Positions 19,764 through 30,282 of a DNA stretch of 57,776 bases are shown here, in pieces. Below the pieces are notes generated by a model, which was given only the letters and a program-made list of their open reading frames with translations, was not told the DNA's origin and made no database searches. Position 1 is the first letter of the stretch. Each line of letters starts with the position of its first letter. Source of the DNA: Marinococcus halophilus (lineage in GTDB: Bacteria; Bacillota; Bacilli; Bacillales; Marinococcaceae); NCBI RefSeq assembly GCF_002265875.1, contig NZ_NPFA01000015.1, positions 1 to 57,776 of the forward strand, written 5' to 3'. The translations under genes and the position numbers were made by a program.

Positions 19764-20386
19764 TATGCGAACACCTCCTCTACTTTCTTCACGGCGTCCT
19801 GTGTAATAACCAATTTGTCATGTTTAACAACGTCTAGGACGTTTAAACTGCCTGCCGTGAGGAATGTTACATTAGGAAGATTGCGCGCGGACAATCCGAC
19901 GGTTTCATCGTCGTCGCCGGTAACAATCAATACCTTGGTATCAATGGAAAGAGAAGAAAGTACTTTAACCATCTCTTTCGTTTTTGGAGCCTCAAATTTC
20001 AGCTCATCAAGCACGATAAGGTCATTTTCCTGTGCTTTGCTTGCGAGTGCTGATTTGATAGCCAGACGGCGAACTTTCTTTGGAAGTTTATAGCCGTAGG
20101 ATCTTGGCGTCGGCCCGAATACGATACCACCTTTCACCCATTGCGGGGAACGGATGGAACCTTGGCGGGCCCGGCCTGTGCCTTTTTGGCGCCACGGCTT
20201 GCGTCCGCCGCCGCGACGTTCGGAACGATTTTTTACCTTGTGCGTTCCTTGTCGTAACGATGCTTGCTGCATGATTACTGCGTCATACAGAACATGCTCA
20301 TTTGGTTCAATACCGAATACAGTGTCTGCCAGTTCGATATCTCCTACGCGGGAACCGGTTTGGTTTAGTAAATCTACTGTTGGCAT
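19763..20386 (-). CDS. rplD: 50S ribosomal protein L4
   Basis: L4 (207 residues) lines the constriction of the exit tunnel with L22. The basic loop [17 protein letters not shown] with [12 protein letters not shown] is the family signature. In E. coli L4 also represses the S10 operon; whether this holds here is unknown. It follows rplC by 18 nt and overlaps rplW by one base. Confidence 0.98.
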   Translation of the reverse strand: MPTVDLLNQTGSRVGDIELADTVFGIEPNEHVLYDAVIMQQASLRQGTHKVKNRSERRGGGRKPWRQKGTGRARQGSIRSPQWVKGGIVFGPTPRSYGYKLPKKVRRLAIKSALASKAQENDLIVLDELKFEAPKTKEMVKVLSSLSIDTKVLIVTGDDDETVGLSARNLPNVTFLTAGSLNVLDVVKHDKLVITQDAVKKVEEVFA

Positions 20387-20404
20387 CTTGCGCCCTCCTT
20401 TCTA

Positions 20405-21046
20405 TTATGCTTTTTCAGTGTTTGCTTTTACAGCGTTTTGTACTGTTACATAACTGCGTTTCGCACCAGGAACGTTGCCCTTAACTAAAAGTACGTTACG
20501 TTCGGTATCTACTTTAACAATCTCCAGATTTTGTACAGTAACTGTGTTGTTACCCATACGTCCAGGGAGCTTTTTGCCTTTCAATACGTGGTTAGGGTCG
20601 ATAACACCCATAGCACCTGGGGCACGGTGGAAACGGGAGCCGTGCGTCATTGGTCCGCGGGATTGGTTGTGGCGCTTAATGGCGCCCTGGAAGCCTTTCC
20701 CTTTGGATTTTCCTGTGACGTCTACGATGTCTCCTTCTGCAAATGTTGCTACACTGACCTCTTGACCAACCTCGTAATCCTCTGGGTTTGTCCCGCGGAT
20801 TTCTCTAACGAAGCGCTTGGGGGTCGTATTTGCTTTCTCAGCATGTCCTTTTTCCGGTTTGATTGCGCGTGCTTCTTTTTTGTCGTGGAAACCTAGCTGA
20901 ATAGCTTCGTATCCATCGGACTCAGTAGTTTTCTTTTGAAGCACAACGTTTGGTTCTGCTTCAATGACCGTAACTGGAAGCAGTTCGCCGTTTTCTTTAA
21001 ACAATTGCGTCATGCCGAGTTTTTTACCCAAGATTCCTTTGGCCAT
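20405..21046 (-). CDS. rplC: 50S ribosomal protein L3
   Basis: L3 (213 residues) is an assembly initiator whose loop approaches the peptidyl transferase centre. The N-terminal [14 protein letters not shown] and the [22 protein letters not shown] block followed by the PGRMG motif are diagnostic. It follows rpsJ by 43 nt and is the second gene of the S10 operon. Confidence 0.98.
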   Translation of the reverse strand: MAKGILGKKLGMTQLFKENGELLPVTVIEAEPNVVLQKKTTESDGYEAIQLGFHDKKEARAIKPEKGHAEKANTTPKRFVREIRGTNPEDYEVGQEVSVATFAEGDIVDVTGKSKGKGFQGAIKRHNQSRGPMTHGSRFHRAPGAMGVIDPNHVLKGKKLPGRMGNNTVTVQNLEIVKVDTERNVLLVKGNVPGAKRSYVTVQNAVKANTEKA

Positions 21047-21089
21047 GAGTCACACCTCCTAATAAATTTTAGTTTTCATATATTTGTTA

Positions 21090-21401
21090 TTATAATTTGA
21101 TTTCGATATCTACACCTGACGGTAAATCTAAACGCATAAGCGAATCTACCGTTTGCGGCGTTGGCGTCAAAATGTCGATTAAACGTTTATGTGTACGCAT
21201 TTCAAATTGCTCACGAGCATCTTTAAATTTGTGCGTAGCACGAAGGATTGTATAAACAGATTTCTCTGTTGGCAATGGAATCGGTCCAGAAACACCTGCA
21301 CCAGAACGTTTTGCCGTGTCTACAATCTTTTCAGCGGATTGATCCAACACTCTGTGATCATACGCTTTTAAACGAATACGAATTTTTTCATTAGCTGCCA
21401 T
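21090..21401 (-). CDS. rpsJ: 30S ribosomal protein S10
   Basis: S10 (103 residues) is a 30S head protein that also partners NusB in rRNA antitermination. The segments [20 protein letters not shown] and [16 protein letters not shown] are diagnostic. The frame is open a further 54 codons upstream, but the ATG at 21401 has GGAGG at proper spacing and gives the orthologous N-terminus [11 protein letters not shown]. It is the first gene of the S10 operon, preceded by a promoter at 21566-21594 and a leader of about 160 nt. Confidence 0.97.
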   Translation of the reverse strand: MAANEKIRIRLKAYDHRVLDQSAEKIVDTAKRSGAGVSGPIPLPTEKSVYTILRATHKFKDAREQFEMRTHKRLIDILTPTPQTVDSLMRLDLPSGVDIEIKL

Positions 21402-21565
21402 TAAAAGCCCTCCTTCTCGTCCGATTTTACAGACATACTCCGCGAAAATTTCCTCACACCTGATCATGGCAATGGACCCGGGTGTGTCAGCAACCTTCCG
21501 CATCATCGCCTGACCGTAGATGAATATAGAAGTATTTCTATGTCTCCCATGGTCACACTTCATCT
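21402..21565 (-). promoter_or_regulatory. S10 operon leader
   Basis: About 160 nt of untranslated RNA between the S10 promoter and rpsJ. AGAAATACTTCT and several purine-rich segments could form local helices, but I do not recognise a known ribosomal-protein leader class. The tuf terminator and the promoter fill the rest of the 314-nt tuf-rpsJ gap. Confidence 0.4.
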
Positions 21566-21594
21566 ATTATAGTGATCGTTCGCCTTTTACGCAA
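21566..21594 (-). promoter_or_regulatory. Sigma-A promoter of the S10 operon
   Basis: TTGCGT, 17-bp spacer, perfect TATAAT on the minus strand, lying between the tuf terminator and rpsJ. Transcription of the S10-spc cluster would start here. Confidence 0.85.
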
Positions 21595-21669
21595 GGGTTT
21601 TTTCAAAAAATCTTTTCCGGCCTCCCCCTTTTTCTTTTTCAGCTTTTAGAGTATTTATATAGAAGAAAT

Positions 21670-21702
21670 AAAAAACCCCTAATGCTTTTCAGCATTAGGG
21701 GA
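21670..21702 (-). terminator. Intrinsic terminator after tuf
   Basis: CCCCTAATGCT pairs perfectly with AGCATTAGGGG around a GAAA-type loop and is followed by six T on the minus strand. It ends the str operon/tuf transcript. Confidence 0.96.
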
Positions 21703-21715
21703 GAATAACCGGTGG

Positions 21716-22906
21716 TTATTTTTGAATGGTAGAAACAACGCCGGCGCCAACTGTACGGCCGCCTTCACGAATAGAGAACTTGGTTCCTTCTTCGATAGCG
21801 ATTGGGTTGATAAGCTCAACTGTCATTTCTACGTTATCGCCAGGCATTACCATTTCAACGCCTTCAGGCAGCTGGATGATGCCAGTTACGTCCGTCGTAC
21901 GGAAGTAGAACTGCGGGCGATAGTTAGAGAAGAATGGAGTATGGCGTCCACCTTCGTCTTTGGAAAGTACATAAACTTCTGCTTTGAAGTTAGTGTGTGG
22001 AGTAATCGAACCTGGCTTTGCAAGAACTTGGCCACGTTTGATGTCATCACGGGACACACCGCGGAGAAGCGCGCCAATGTTGTCGCCAGCTTCTGCATAG
22101 TCAAGAAGCTTACGGAACATTTCCACACCAGTAACCGTGGATTTACGGGAGTCTTCATCGATACCGATGATTTCAATTTCATCCCCAACGTTAAGAACGC
22201 CACGTTCAACACGGCCTGTTGCAACTGTACCACGGCCTGTGATAGAGAATACGTCCTCTACAGGCATCATGAATGGCTTGTCTTTGTCGCGGTCTGGAGT
22301 TGGAATGTAGTTGTCTACAGCTTCCATCAGTTCAAGAATTTTGTTTTCGTACTCTTGATCGCCTTCAAGGGCTTTCAGAGCAGAACCGCTGATGATTGGT
22401 ACATCGTCGCCAGGGAAGTCATATTCAGACAAGAGGTCACGAACTTCCATTTCAACGAGTTCGAGAAGCTCTTCATCGTCTACCATGTCAACTTTGTTTA
22501 AGAAAACAACGATGGATGGTACACCAACCTGACGGGAAAGCAGGATGTGCTCACGAGTCTGAGGCATTGGGCCGTCAGCTGCGGAAACAACGAGAATCGC
22601 TCCGTCCATTTGAGCTGCACCGGTGATCATGTTTTTAACATAGTCCGCGTGACCTGGGCAGTCTACGTGTGCATAGTGACGGGAATCAGTTTCGTACTCT
22701 ACGTGTGCAGTAGAGATCGTAATCCCACGCTCACGCTCTTCAGGTGCACCGTCGATTGCGTCATAAGCCATAGCCGTTCCGCGGGAATATTTTTTGTGAA
22801 GTACTGTTGTGATCGCAGCAGTCAAAGTTGTTTTACCATGGTCAACGTGACCGATAGTACCAATGTTCGCATGCGTTTTCGAACGGTCAAATTTTTCTTT
22901 TGCCAT
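21716..22906 (-). CDS. tuf: Elongation factor Tu
   Basis: EF-Tu (396 residues) delivers aminoacyl-tRNA to the ribosome as a GTPase. G1 GHVDHGKTT (about 19-27), G2 RGITI, G3 DCPGH and G4 NKVD are all present, followed by the two beta-barrel domains. It is the last gene of the str operon and has its own promoter in the 130-nt fusA-tuf spacer, which fits its high expression. A strong terminator follows. The start ATG has GGGAGG upstream. Confidence 0.99.
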   Translation of the reverse strand: MAKEKFDRSKTHANIGTIGHVDHGKTTLTAAITTVLHKKYSRGTAMAYDAIDGAPEERERGITISTAHVEYETDSRHYAHVDCPGHADYVKNMITGAAQMDGAILVVSAADGPMPQTREHILLSRQVGVPSIVVFLNKVDMVDDEELLELVEMEVRDLLSEYDFPGDDVPIISGSALKALEGDQEYENKILELMEAVDNYIPTPDRDKDKPFMMPVEDVFSITGRGTVATGRVERGVLNVGDEIEIIGIDEDSRKSTVTGVEMFRKLLDYAEAGDNIGALLRGVSRDDIKRGQVLAKPGSITPHTNFKAEVYVLSKDEGGRHTPFFSNYRPQFYFRTTDVTGIIQLPEGVEMVMPGDNVEMTVELINPIAIEEGTKFSIREGGRTVGAGVVSTIQK

Positions 22907-22988
22907 TATAATTGTCCTCCCTTTATTTCAGGTAATTAATGTTGTATAGCAGCCAGGCGGGCGCTGCTATCAGTAAACGCCCTACCTT

Positions 22989-23017
22989 AGCTTACAATAA
23001 ATCGGTCGTGCATACAA
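22989..23017 (-). promoter_or_regulatory. Internal promoter of tuf
   Basis: TTGTAT, 17-bp spacer, TAAGCT on the minus strand within the fusA-tuf spacer. The transcribed leader then holds a TAGCAGC/GCTGCTA hairpin. It would raise EF-Tu over the other str genes. Confidence 0.62.
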
Positions 23018-23036
23018 TCATCAAGCTGCCGGATTT

Positions 23037-25115
23037 TTACTGTCCTGTTGCCTGCTTGATAACATCTTCAGAAACACTTTTTGGCACTTCTTCGTAATGA
23101 TCGAAGAACATGGAATACGTTCCGCGGCCCTGCGTGTTGGAACGAAGAGTCGTGGCGTAGCCAAACATCTCAGCAAGCGGTACGAACGACCGGATAACCT
23201 GAGAATTGCCTCGTGCTTCCATACCGTCCACACGGCCACGGCGGGATGTTACATCGCCCATCACGTCGCCCATGTATTCTTCTGGAACCACGATATCTAC
23301 CTTCATCAATGGTTCCAGCAGTACCGGCTTACATTTTTGCTTTGCTTCACGCAGAGCCATGGAAGCTGCTACCTTAAATGCCATCTCGTTAGAGTCGACA
23401 TCGTGGTAGGAACCATCAAATAGAGTAGCTTTTACGTCGATTACCGGATAACCGGCGAGCATGCCGCTTTGAAGAGAATCTTCAATACCGGCCTGCACGG
23501 AAGGTACGTATTCACGAGGTACCACACCACCGACAATTTTGTTTACAAATTCAAAGCCGGCGCCTTCTTCGTTTGGCTCAAATTTGACCCAAACGTGTCC
23601 GTACTGCCCGCGACCACCGGACTGACGTACGAATTTACCTTCGCAGTTAGCTTCCTGGCGGATTGTTTCACGATAGGATACCTGAGGGGCACCTACGGTC
23701 GCTTCTACTTTGAATTCCCGTTTTAAACGGTCAACGATGATATCAAGGTGAAGCTCACCCATACCTTTGATGATCGTTTGTCCGGTTTCTTCGTCTGTTT
23801 CCGTCTGGAAAGTAGGATCCTCTTCTGCAAGCTTTCCGAGGGCGATACTCATTTTATCATGGTCCGCCTTCGACTTCGGCTCAACAGACAAGGAAATAAC
23901 CGGTTCCGGGAAATCCATCGATTCAAGCACGATGTTGTCTTTTTCTGCCACCAATGTGTCCCCGGTGCTCGTATCCTTCAAGCCGACACCCGCTGCAATA
24001 TCACCGGCATATACCGTTGAAATTTCTTCACGGGAGTTTGCATGCATTTGAAGAATACGGCCCACGCGTTCACGTTTGTCCTTGGTGGAGTTTCTGACGT
24101 ACGAGCCGGAAGTGAGTGTACCCGAGTATACACGGAAGAAAGTCAACTTGCCGACATAAGGGTCTGTGGCCACTTTAAATGCCAGCGCAGAGAATTTTCC
24201 GTTGTCGTCTGCCGGGCGCTCTTCCTCTTCTTCCGAATCCGGATATTTCCCTTTAATTGCAGGAACATCCAATGGAGATGGAAGATAATCGAGCACAGCG
24301 TCGATCATGAGCTGCACACCTTTGTTTTTAAAGGCAGAACCACAAAGTACTGGATAAAACTCAACGTTCAGCGTTCCTTTACGGATAGCCAGCTTGAGTT
24401 CTTCATTTGTAATTTCTTCCTCTTCAAGGTATTTCATCATAAGCTCTTCATCAAGCTCGGATACAGCTTCTACCAGCTTCTGGCGGTATTCCTGCGCTTG
24501 AGCCTGATATTCTTCCGGTATTTCACGGGCTTCCGCACGGGTTCCAAGGTCATCGAGGTAGTAGTAAGCCTGCATCTCGATTAAATCAATAATTCCTTCA
24601 AAATCATCTTCAGCACCGATCGGAAGCTGAATTGCCTGAGCATTCGCTCCGAGACGTTCTGTCAGTGTGCTCAAGGAATAAACGAAATCCGCCCCTACCT
24701 TGTCCATCTTGTTAACAAAAACAATACGTGGAACATGGTAAGTAGTCGCCTGGCGCCATACAGTTTCTGTCTGCGGCTCCACGCCAGACTGAGCATCCAA
24801 TACCGCAACAGCTCCGTCAAGCACACGCAGGGAACGTTCCACCTCTACGGTGAAGTCTACGTGACCTGGAGTGTCGATAATATTGATGCGGTGGTTTTTC
24901 CATTGGGCTGTCGTCGCAGCGGAGGTAATAGTAATACCACGCTCTTGTTCCTGCGACATCCAGTCCATTTGAGAAGCACCTTCATGGGTTTCACCAATTT
25001 TATGGATACGACCCGTGTAATAAAGGATACGCTCTGTTGCTGTTGTTTTCCCAGCATCAATGTGAGCCATGATCCCGATATTACGGGTCTTTTCCAAGGA
25101 GAATTCACGTGCCAT
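23037..25115 (-). CDS. fusA: Elongation factor G
   Basis: EF-G (692 residues, equal to B. subtilis) drives translocation as a GTPase. G1 AHIDAGKTT (17-25), G2 ERGITI, G3 DTPGHVDF and G4 NKMD are present, with domains II to V following. The ATG at 25115 gives [19 protein letters not shown] as in orthologues; the longer frame start precedes the AAGGAG site. It lies 51 nt after rpsG. The sites of common fusidic-acid resistance mutations were not examined in detail. Confidence 0.98.
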   Translation of the reverse strand: MAREFSLEKTRNIGIMAHIDAGKTTATERILYYTGRIHKIGETHEGASQMDWMSQEQERGITITSAATTAQWKNHRINIIDTPGHVDFTVEVERSLRVLDGAVAVLDAQSGVEPQTETVWRQATTYHVPRIVFVNKMDKVGADFVYSLSTLTERLGANAQAIQLPIGAEDDFEGIIDLIEMQAYYYLDDLGTRAEAREIPEEYQAQAQEYRQKLVEAVSELDEELMMKYLEEEEITNEELKLAIRKGTLNVEFYPVLCGSAFKNKGVQLMIDAVLDYLPSPLDVPAIKGKYPDSEEEEERPADDNGKFSALAFKVATDPYVGKLTFFRVYSGTLTSGSYVRNSTKDKRERVGRILQMHANSREEISTVYAGDIAAGVGLKDTSTGDTLVAEKDNIVLESMDFPEPVISLSVEPKSKADHDKMSIALGKLAEEDPTFQTETDEETGQTIIKGMGELHLDIIVDRLKREFKVEATVGAPQVSYRETIRQEANCEGKFVRQSGGRGQYGHVWVKFEPNEEGAGFEFVNKIVGGVVPREYVPSVQAGIEDSLQSGMLAGYPVIDVKATLFDGSYHDVDSNEMAFKVAASMALREAKQKCKPVLLEPLMKVDIVVPEEYMGDVMGDVTSRRGRVDGMEARGNSQVIRSFVPLAEMFGYATTLRSNTQGRGTYSMFFDHYEEVPKSVSEDVIKQATGQ

Positions 25116-25166
25116 GGACTTTCTTTCTCCTTCCATTCATCAAAGTAGTATTTTCCGCAGTATTGC

Positions 25167-25637
25167 TTACCAGCGGTAGTGAGCAAACGCTTTGTTTGCT
25201 TCAGCCATACGATGAGTATCTTCACGACGCTTAACAGCAGATCCTGTGTTGTTGGAAGCATCAAGAATTTCATTTGCAAGACGCTCTTCCATGGTTTTCT
25301 CTCCACGAAGACGGGCGTAGCTTACGATCCAACGAAGTGCCAGAGTGGTACGACGGTCTGGTTTAACTTCGATTGGTACTTGATAGTTAGCTCCCCCTAC
25401 GCGGCGGGCTTTTACTTCCAATACAGGCATAACGTTTTTCATGGCCTGATCGAAAACTTCCATCGGATCCTGACCGGAACGCTCCTGTACGAGGTTAAAT
25501 GCTCTGTATAGGATATTTTGCGCTTTTCCTTTTTTACCATCATTCATTACACGGTTGATCATACGAGTAACAAGCTTGGAGTTATAAATAGGATCAGGCA
25601 GAACATCACGGCGTGGTGCTGGTCCTTTACGAGACAT
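25167..25637 (-). CDS. rpsG: 30S ribosomal protein S7
   Basis: S7 (156 residues) nucleates 30S head assembly and touches the E site. The N-terminal [20 protein letters not shown], the [14 protein letters not shown] block and the C-terminal [21 protein letters not shown] are diagnostic. Gene order rpsL-rpsG-fusA is the universal str arrangement. Confidence 0.98.
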   Translation of the reverse strand: MSRKGPAPRRDVLPDPIYNSKLVTRMINRVMNDGKKGKAQNILYRAFNLVQERSGQDPMEVFDQAMKNVMPVLEVKARRVGGANYQVPIEVKPDRRTTLALRWIVSYARLRGEKTMEERLANEILDASNNTGSAVKRREDTHRMAEANKAFAHYRW

Positions 25638-25676
25638 AAATCCTCCTCCTTTCTTTATATTATGAATTAGCTGTTA

Positions 25677-26096
25677 TTATTTCTTTTTCTTCCCGCGCTT
25701 AGTTCCGTATTTGGAACGGCTTTGCATGCGGTTTTGTACGCCGGCAGTATCAAGGGCGCCACGAACAACGTGATAACGCACACCAGGAAGGTCCTTAACA
25801 CGGCCTCCACGGATCAATACTACACTGTGCTCCTGGAGATTGTGGCCAATACCAGGAATGTATGCTGTAACCTCGATTTGGTTAGTCAGGCGAACACGTG
25901 CATACTTACGAAGAGCCGAGTTTGGCTTCTTCGGGGTAAGTGTGCCTACACGAGTACATACACCACGTTTTTGCGGAGCATTTTGATCTGTTGGGACTTT
26001 ACGCAAGCTATTGTAACCTCGGTTCAACGCCGGAGAATCAGTCTTTTTAGTCTTCATCTGACGGCCTTTACGAACCAGCTGATTAATAGTTGGCAT
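25677..26096 (-). CDS. rpsL: 30S ribosomal protein S12
   Basis: S12 (139 residues) monitors the decoding centre. The N-terminal [11 protein letters not shown], the [11 protein letters not shown] loop and the [14 protein letters not shown] loop are present with the conserved lysines of the streptomycin-sensitive form. It follows the L7Ae-like gene by 118 nt, a spacer with an ACCACC/GGTGGT hairpin and a GTTTTTGC/GGCAAAAAC helix but no T-run terminator. Confidence 0.98.
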   Translation of the reverse strand: MPTINQLVRKGRQMKTKKTDSPALNRGYNSLRKVPTDQNAPQKRGVCTRVGTLTPKKPNSALRKYARVRLTNQIEVTAYIPGIGHNLQEHSVVLIRGGRVKDLPGVRYHVVRGALDTAGVQNRMQSRSKYGTKRGKKKK

Positions 26097-26214
26097 AGTT
26101 GTTTTCCTCCTTTCCGACTAAGTTATTTCAAGACCACCGTTCCAGGTGGTTCATTGATAAGCAAAATGAAAGTTTTTGCCAATGAGGTCCGAAAACCCCA
26201 CCAGCAAAAACTCG

Positions 26215-26466
26215 TTATTGCTTTTTTAAAGCGATCGTAGCCGCTCCTACATCAATTCCGCAAGCTTTTCCAAGTTTTTTCATCGAATCGACAAACTGGA
26301 TGGAAACACTGCTTTCATTTGCCGCTTTAAGAATGCGCTGCTGAATTTCTACAGCTGCATCTGCTGCCACAATGATTTCGGAAGCTGTGCCATGTTCAAT
26401 CGCTTTAAGCGTTTGTTTAGTTCCAATTAAAACTTCGTCAGCCTGTGTTACTTTTTCATAAGACAT
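26215..26466 (-). CDS. rplGB: L7Ae-family kink-turn RNA-binding protein (YbxF)
   Basis: This 83-residue protein belongs to the L7Ae/L30e/S12e family that binds kink-turn RNA; B. subtilis YbxF binds k-turns in vitro and sits at the same place between rpoC and rpsL. Visible segments are VLIGTKQTLKAIEHG, EIIVAADAAVEI and the KLGKACGIDVGAA motif. The start is taken at the second of two adjacent candidate ATGs, after GGAGG. It is the first gene of the str operon behind a consensus promoter. Confidence 0.92.
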   Translation of the reverse strand: MSYEKVTQADEVLIGTKQTLKAIEHGTASEIIVAADAAVEIQQRILKAANESSVSIQFVDSMKKLGKACGIDVGAATIALKKQ

Positions 26467-26507
26467 CATTCATCCTCCAAAGCACAGGAGCTTAACGCAC
26501 CTTAGAT

Positions 26508-26536
26508 AGCATATCACCGCGTTTTTGCGATGTCAA
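26508..26536 (-). promoter_or_regulatory. Sigma-A promoter of the str operon
   Basis: Perfect -35 TTGACA, 17-bp spacer, TATGCT on the minus strand, starting only 8 nt after the rpoC stop codon. It drives ybxF-rpsL-rpsG-fusA. No intrinsic terminator is seen between rpoC and this promoter, so read-through from rpoBC is likely. Confidence 0.88.
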
Positions 26537-26543
26537 CACTATT

Positions 26544-29500
26544 TCATTCCGACGAATATACTTCTTCGCCTGATTCCTGCATTTCCTGCACAGCTTCTTC
26601 CGGGACAACCTGTTCGAGGCTGCGGTAACGCTGCATACCGGTACCCGCTGGAACTAATTTCCCGATAATAACGTTCTCTTTTAAGCCTAACAGCTCGTCG
26701 CGCTTGCCACGAATTGCCGCGTCCGTAAGAATTCTTGTGGTTTCTTGGAACGAAGCAGCTGAAAGGAAGGAATCCGTTTCAAGCGATGCTTTCGTAATAC
26801 CAAGAATGACCGGCTGGCCAACGGCTGGCTGATGGTGTTTTTGAAGTGCTTCGCGATTAGCTTTTTCAAACGCATGCACCTCTACCAGACTGCCAGGCAG
26901 AGCATCTGTATTACCAGAGTCGGTAATCCGGATTTTACGGAACATTTGACGAACCATCACTTCGATGTGCTTGTCGCCAATTTCCACGCCCTGCATGCTG
27001 TATACCTTCTGCACTTCTTTCAGAAGATACTGCTGCACCTGGTCGAGCCCGGTTACTTTCAACAGCTCTTTCGGATCGATAGAACCTTCTGTAAGAGCCT
27101 GCCCTACTTCCACTTGGTCGCCTACTCCCACCCGGAGACGGGCGCCATATGGTGTAGTGTAGGAACGGCTTTCAAGCGGCCCCTGCACCGTCACTTCTTT
27201 CTTATCCGTCAGATCTTTCACATCGACAATTTCGCCGGAGAGTTCAGAAATGACAGCCTGCCCTTTAGGATTACGGGCTTCAACAAGCTCCTGAATACGA
27301 GGAAGACCCTGGGTGATGTCGTCCCCGGCTACGCCGCCTGTATGGAACGTACGCATGGTAAGCTGTGTGCCCGGCTCACCGATAGACTGGGCAGCAATGA
27401 TCCCTACTGCTTCGCCCACTTCAACGTCGGCTCCTGTAGCAAGATTACGGCCGTAGCATTTTTTGCAGACGCCGTGGTGCGTATCGCACGTAAAGACAGA
27501 GCGGATAACAACTTTTTCGACGCCGGCTTCTTCGATAATACGGGCCGAATCTTCATTTAGAAGCTCGCCCTTTTGAGCCAATACTTCGTCTGTTTCAGGA
27601 TGGCGCACTGTTTCAAAGGCTACCCGGCCGATCAGGCGATCCTGAAGTTTTTCAATGATTTCATTACCTTCACGGAGCGTCGCTACCGAAAGCCCGCGGT
27701 CAGTGCCGCAGTCGTCTTCACGGATGATAACGTCCTGGGCCACGTCCACAAGACGACGGGTCAGATAACCCGAATCGGCAGTTTTAAGCGCTGTGTCGGC
27801 CAGACCTTTACGGGCACCGTGCGTGGAAATAAAGTATTCAAGCACCGTAAGCCCCTCACGGAAACTTGATTTGATCGGGAGTTCGATGATGCGCCCGGAT
27901 GGATTGGCCATCAGTCCGCGCATCCCAGCAAGCTGCGTGAAGTTCGAGGCGTTACCACGCGCACCAGAGTCACTCATCATAAATATAGGGTTCCGTATAT
28001 CAAGCGTACCCATAAGCTTGTCCTGGATAACATCCTTAGCGCCGCCCCAGATGCTGATAATTTTGTCATAGCGTTCCTCTTCGGTAATCAAACCGCGCCG
28101 GAATTGCTTCATTACCTTCGAGACCTGTTCTTCAGAATCCTCTAGTACATCCTGCTTGTCCGGAAGTACAACAATGTCGGAAATCCCAACCGTAATCCCA
28201 GCTTTTGTAGAGTAATGGAAACCGAGATCCTTCATGCGGTCAAGCATTTTCGATGTTTCGATAATCTGGAAGTTTTTAAACACCGCTGCAATGATGTCAC
28301 CCAAAAAGCCTTTTTTAAACGGCGGAATGAGTTCTCGGTTTTTAAATTCTTCTTTAACATCTGTCGTGCTTGGCACTACATATTTTTCCGGAAGCTCTTC
28401 TTCCAGGTTCAATGCTGTCGGCTCGTTCACGTAAGGGAAGGACGTTGGAAGAATTTCATTAAATATAAGCTTTCCTGGTGTCGTTAAGACGAGCTTACTC
28501 ATCTCTTCTTCACTGAAGTTAGTTTTATTTAACGCACGAACCGGCAAAGCAATACGGGTATGCAGGTGCACATAGCCATTTTGATAAGCAGTGAGCACTT
28601 CTTTTATATCGTTAAAGATAGAGCCTTCACCCATGGCGTTTTCACGTTCAAGCGTCAGGTAGTAGTTTCCAAGTACCATGTCCTGGGATGGTGTAACAAC
28701 TGGTTTACCATCCTTAGGGTTCAAGATATTCTGCGCTGCAAGCATAAGCACGCGGGCTTCTGCCTGCGCTTCTGCTGAAAGCGGAACGTGCACAGCCATC
28801 TGGTCCCCGTCAAAGTCGGCGTTGTACGCTGTACAAACGAGCGGGTGGAGCTTAATGGCACGACCCTCAACCAGCGTCGGTTCGAATGCCTGAATACCGA
28901 GACGGTGAAGCGTCGGTGCACGGTTCAAAAGAACTGGATGTTCACGGATAACGTCCTCAAGCACATCCCAGACTTCCGGATGCACACGCTCTACTTTCCG
29001 TTTCGCACTTTTAATGTTGTGCGCGAGGCTTCGGTTTACGAGCTCTTTCATTACAAATGGCTTGAACAGCTCAAGCGCCATTTCTTTTGGAAGTCCGCAC
29101 TGATACATTTTCAGGCTCGGCCCAACCACAATAACCGAACGTCCGGAATAGTCGACACGTTTGCCGAGAAGGTTCTGACGGAACCGGCCCTGTTTCCCTT
29201 TCAGCATATGAGAAAGAGATTTTAGCGGACGGTTGCCTGGACCTGTGACCGGACGGCCGCGGCGGCCGTTGTCAATTAAAGCATCGACAGCTTCCTGAAG
29301 CATACGCTTTTCGTTTTGCACAATGATGCTCGGTGCTCCCAGATCAAGAAGACGTTTTAAACGGTTGTTCCGGTTAATAACACGGCGATACAAATCGTTC
29401 AGGTCAGAGGTGGCAAACCGGCCGCCGTCCAACTGAACCATTGGACGAATTTCCGGAGGAACAACCGGGAGAACGTCAAGGATCATCCATGCTGGATGGT

Positions 29501-30161
29501 TGCCGGAGTGACGGAACGCTTCAAGCACTTCCAGGCGCTTGATCGCCCGAGTACGGCGTTGGCCCTGCGCTGTTTCAAGTTCGCCTTTTAAGCCGTGCAC
29601 TTCTTTTTCAAGATCAATATCCTGAAGAAGCTTGCGGATGGCTTCTGCACCCATCTGAGCGGAGAAGGTTTTGCCGTACTTATCGTAATATGCCCGGTAT
29701 TCTCTTTCGGAAAGCAGCTGTTTGTATTCAAGCGGCGTTTCCCCCGGCTCCGTTACTGTATAGGAAGCAAAGTAAATAACTTCTTCGAGGGAACGCGGGG
29801 ACATATCAAGGACCAGTCCCATACGGCTTGGGATACCTTTAAAGTACCAAATGTGAGATACAGGGGCTGCAAGTTCAATATGGCCCATGCGTTCCCGGCG
29901 CACTTTTGAACGAGTGACTTCTACCCCGCACCTGTCGCAGACTACGCCTTTATAGCGAATACGCTTGTATTTACCGCAGTGGCATTCCCAGTCTTTTGTC
30001 GGACCAAAAATACGCTCACAGAACAGTCCGTCTTTTTCCGGTTTTAACGTCCGGTAGTTAATCGTTTCTGGCTTTTTCACTTCACCGTGTGTCCAGGAAC
30101 GAATTTTTTCCGGAGAGGCAAGTCCAATTTTCATATATTCAAAGTTATTGACGTCTATCAA
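26544..30161 (-). CDS. rpoC: RNA polymerase beta-prime subunit
   Basis: The 1205-residue beta-prime subunit carries the catalytic [12 protein letters not shown] motif (Mg2+-binding aspartates, near residue 445) and two zinc sites: the N-terminal CHCGKYK...VVCDRC and the C-terminal [11 protein letters not shown]. The bridge-helix and trigger-loop region includes [19 protein letters not shown]. The start is a TTG at 30161, giving (M)[15 protein letters not shown]; it has GGGAGG eight nt upstream, while the frame start further up lies before that site and has no counterpart in orthologues. It follows rpoB by about 120 nt. Confidence 0.98.
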   Translation of the reverse strand: MIDVNNFEYMKIGLASPEKIRSWTHGEVKKPETINYRTLKPEKDGLFCERIFGPTKDWECHCGKYKRIRYKGVVCDRCGVEVTRSKVRRERMGHIELAAPVSHIWYFKGIPSRMGLVLDMSPRSLEEVIYFASYTVTEPGETPLEYKQLLSEREYRAYYDKYGKTFSAQMGAEAIRKLLQDIDLEKEVHGLKGELETAQGQRRTRAIKRLEVLEAFRHSGNHPAWMILDVLPVVPPEIRPMVQLDGGRFATSDLNDLYRRVINRNNRLKRLLDLGAPSIIVQNEKRMLQEAVDALIDNGRRGRPVTGPGNRPLKSLSHMLKGKQGRFRQNLLGKRVDYSGRSVIVVGPSLKMYQCGLPKEMALELFKPFVMKELVNRSLAHNIKSAKRKVERVHPEVWDVLEDVIREHPVLLNRAPTLHRLGIQAFEPTLVEGRAIKLHPLVCTAYNADFDGDQMAVHVPLSAEAQAEARVLMLAAQNILNPKDGKPVVTPSQDMVLGNYYLTLERENAMGEGSIFNDIKEVLTAYQNGYVHLHTRIALPVRALNKTNFSEEEMSKLVLTTPGKLIFNEILPTSFPYVNEPTALNLEEELPEKYVVPSTTDVKEEFKNRELIPPFKKGFLGDIIAAVFKNFQIIETSKMLDRMKDLGFHYSTKAGITVGISDIVVLPDKQDVLEDSEEQVSKVMKQFRRGLITEEERYDKIISIWGGAKDVIQDKLMGTLDIRNPIFMMSDSGARGNASNFTQLAGMRGLMANPSGRIIELPIKSSFREGLTVLEYFISTHGARKGLADTALKTADSGYLTRRLVDVAQDVIIREDDCGTDRGLSVATLREGNEIIEKLQDRLIGRVAFETVRHPETDEVLAQKGELLNEDSARIIEEAGVEKVVIRSVFTCDTHHGVCKKCYGRNLATGADVEVGEAVGIIAAQSIGEPGTQLTMRTFHTGGVAGDDITQGLPRIQELVEARNPKGQAVISELSGEIVDVKDLTDKKEVTVQGPLESRSYTTPYGARLRVGVGDQVEVGQALTEGSIDPKELLKVTGLDQVQQYLLKEVQKVYSMQGVEIGDKHIEVMVRQMFRKIRITDSGNTDALPGSLVEVHAFEKANREALQKHHQPAVGQPVILGITKASLETDSFLSAASFQETTRILTDAAIRGKRDELLGLKENVIIGKLVPAGTGMQRYRSLEQVVPEEAVQEMQESGEEVYSSE

Positions 30162-30282
30162 GAGGTCGACCTCCCTTTCAATCTTTAAAGGTGGCATGGC
30201 TGAAAGAGGGACAAGAGGTGCCTACAAAAGCCATATAGCTTTTAATTAGACACCCCGTCTTCTCCGTTTTACCGATGAGACC

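Noticed and set aside
21402-21563. In-frame N-terminal extension of rpsJ
   Set aside because: The Shine-Dalgarno site and orthologous start point to the ATG at 21401.
26832-27560. Long plus-strand ORF opposite rpoC (242 codons)
   Set aside because: Antisense shadow of a highly conserved gene; no ribosome site or family signal. The same applies to other long opposite-strand frames, such as those facing tuf, cysS and the ribosomal genes.
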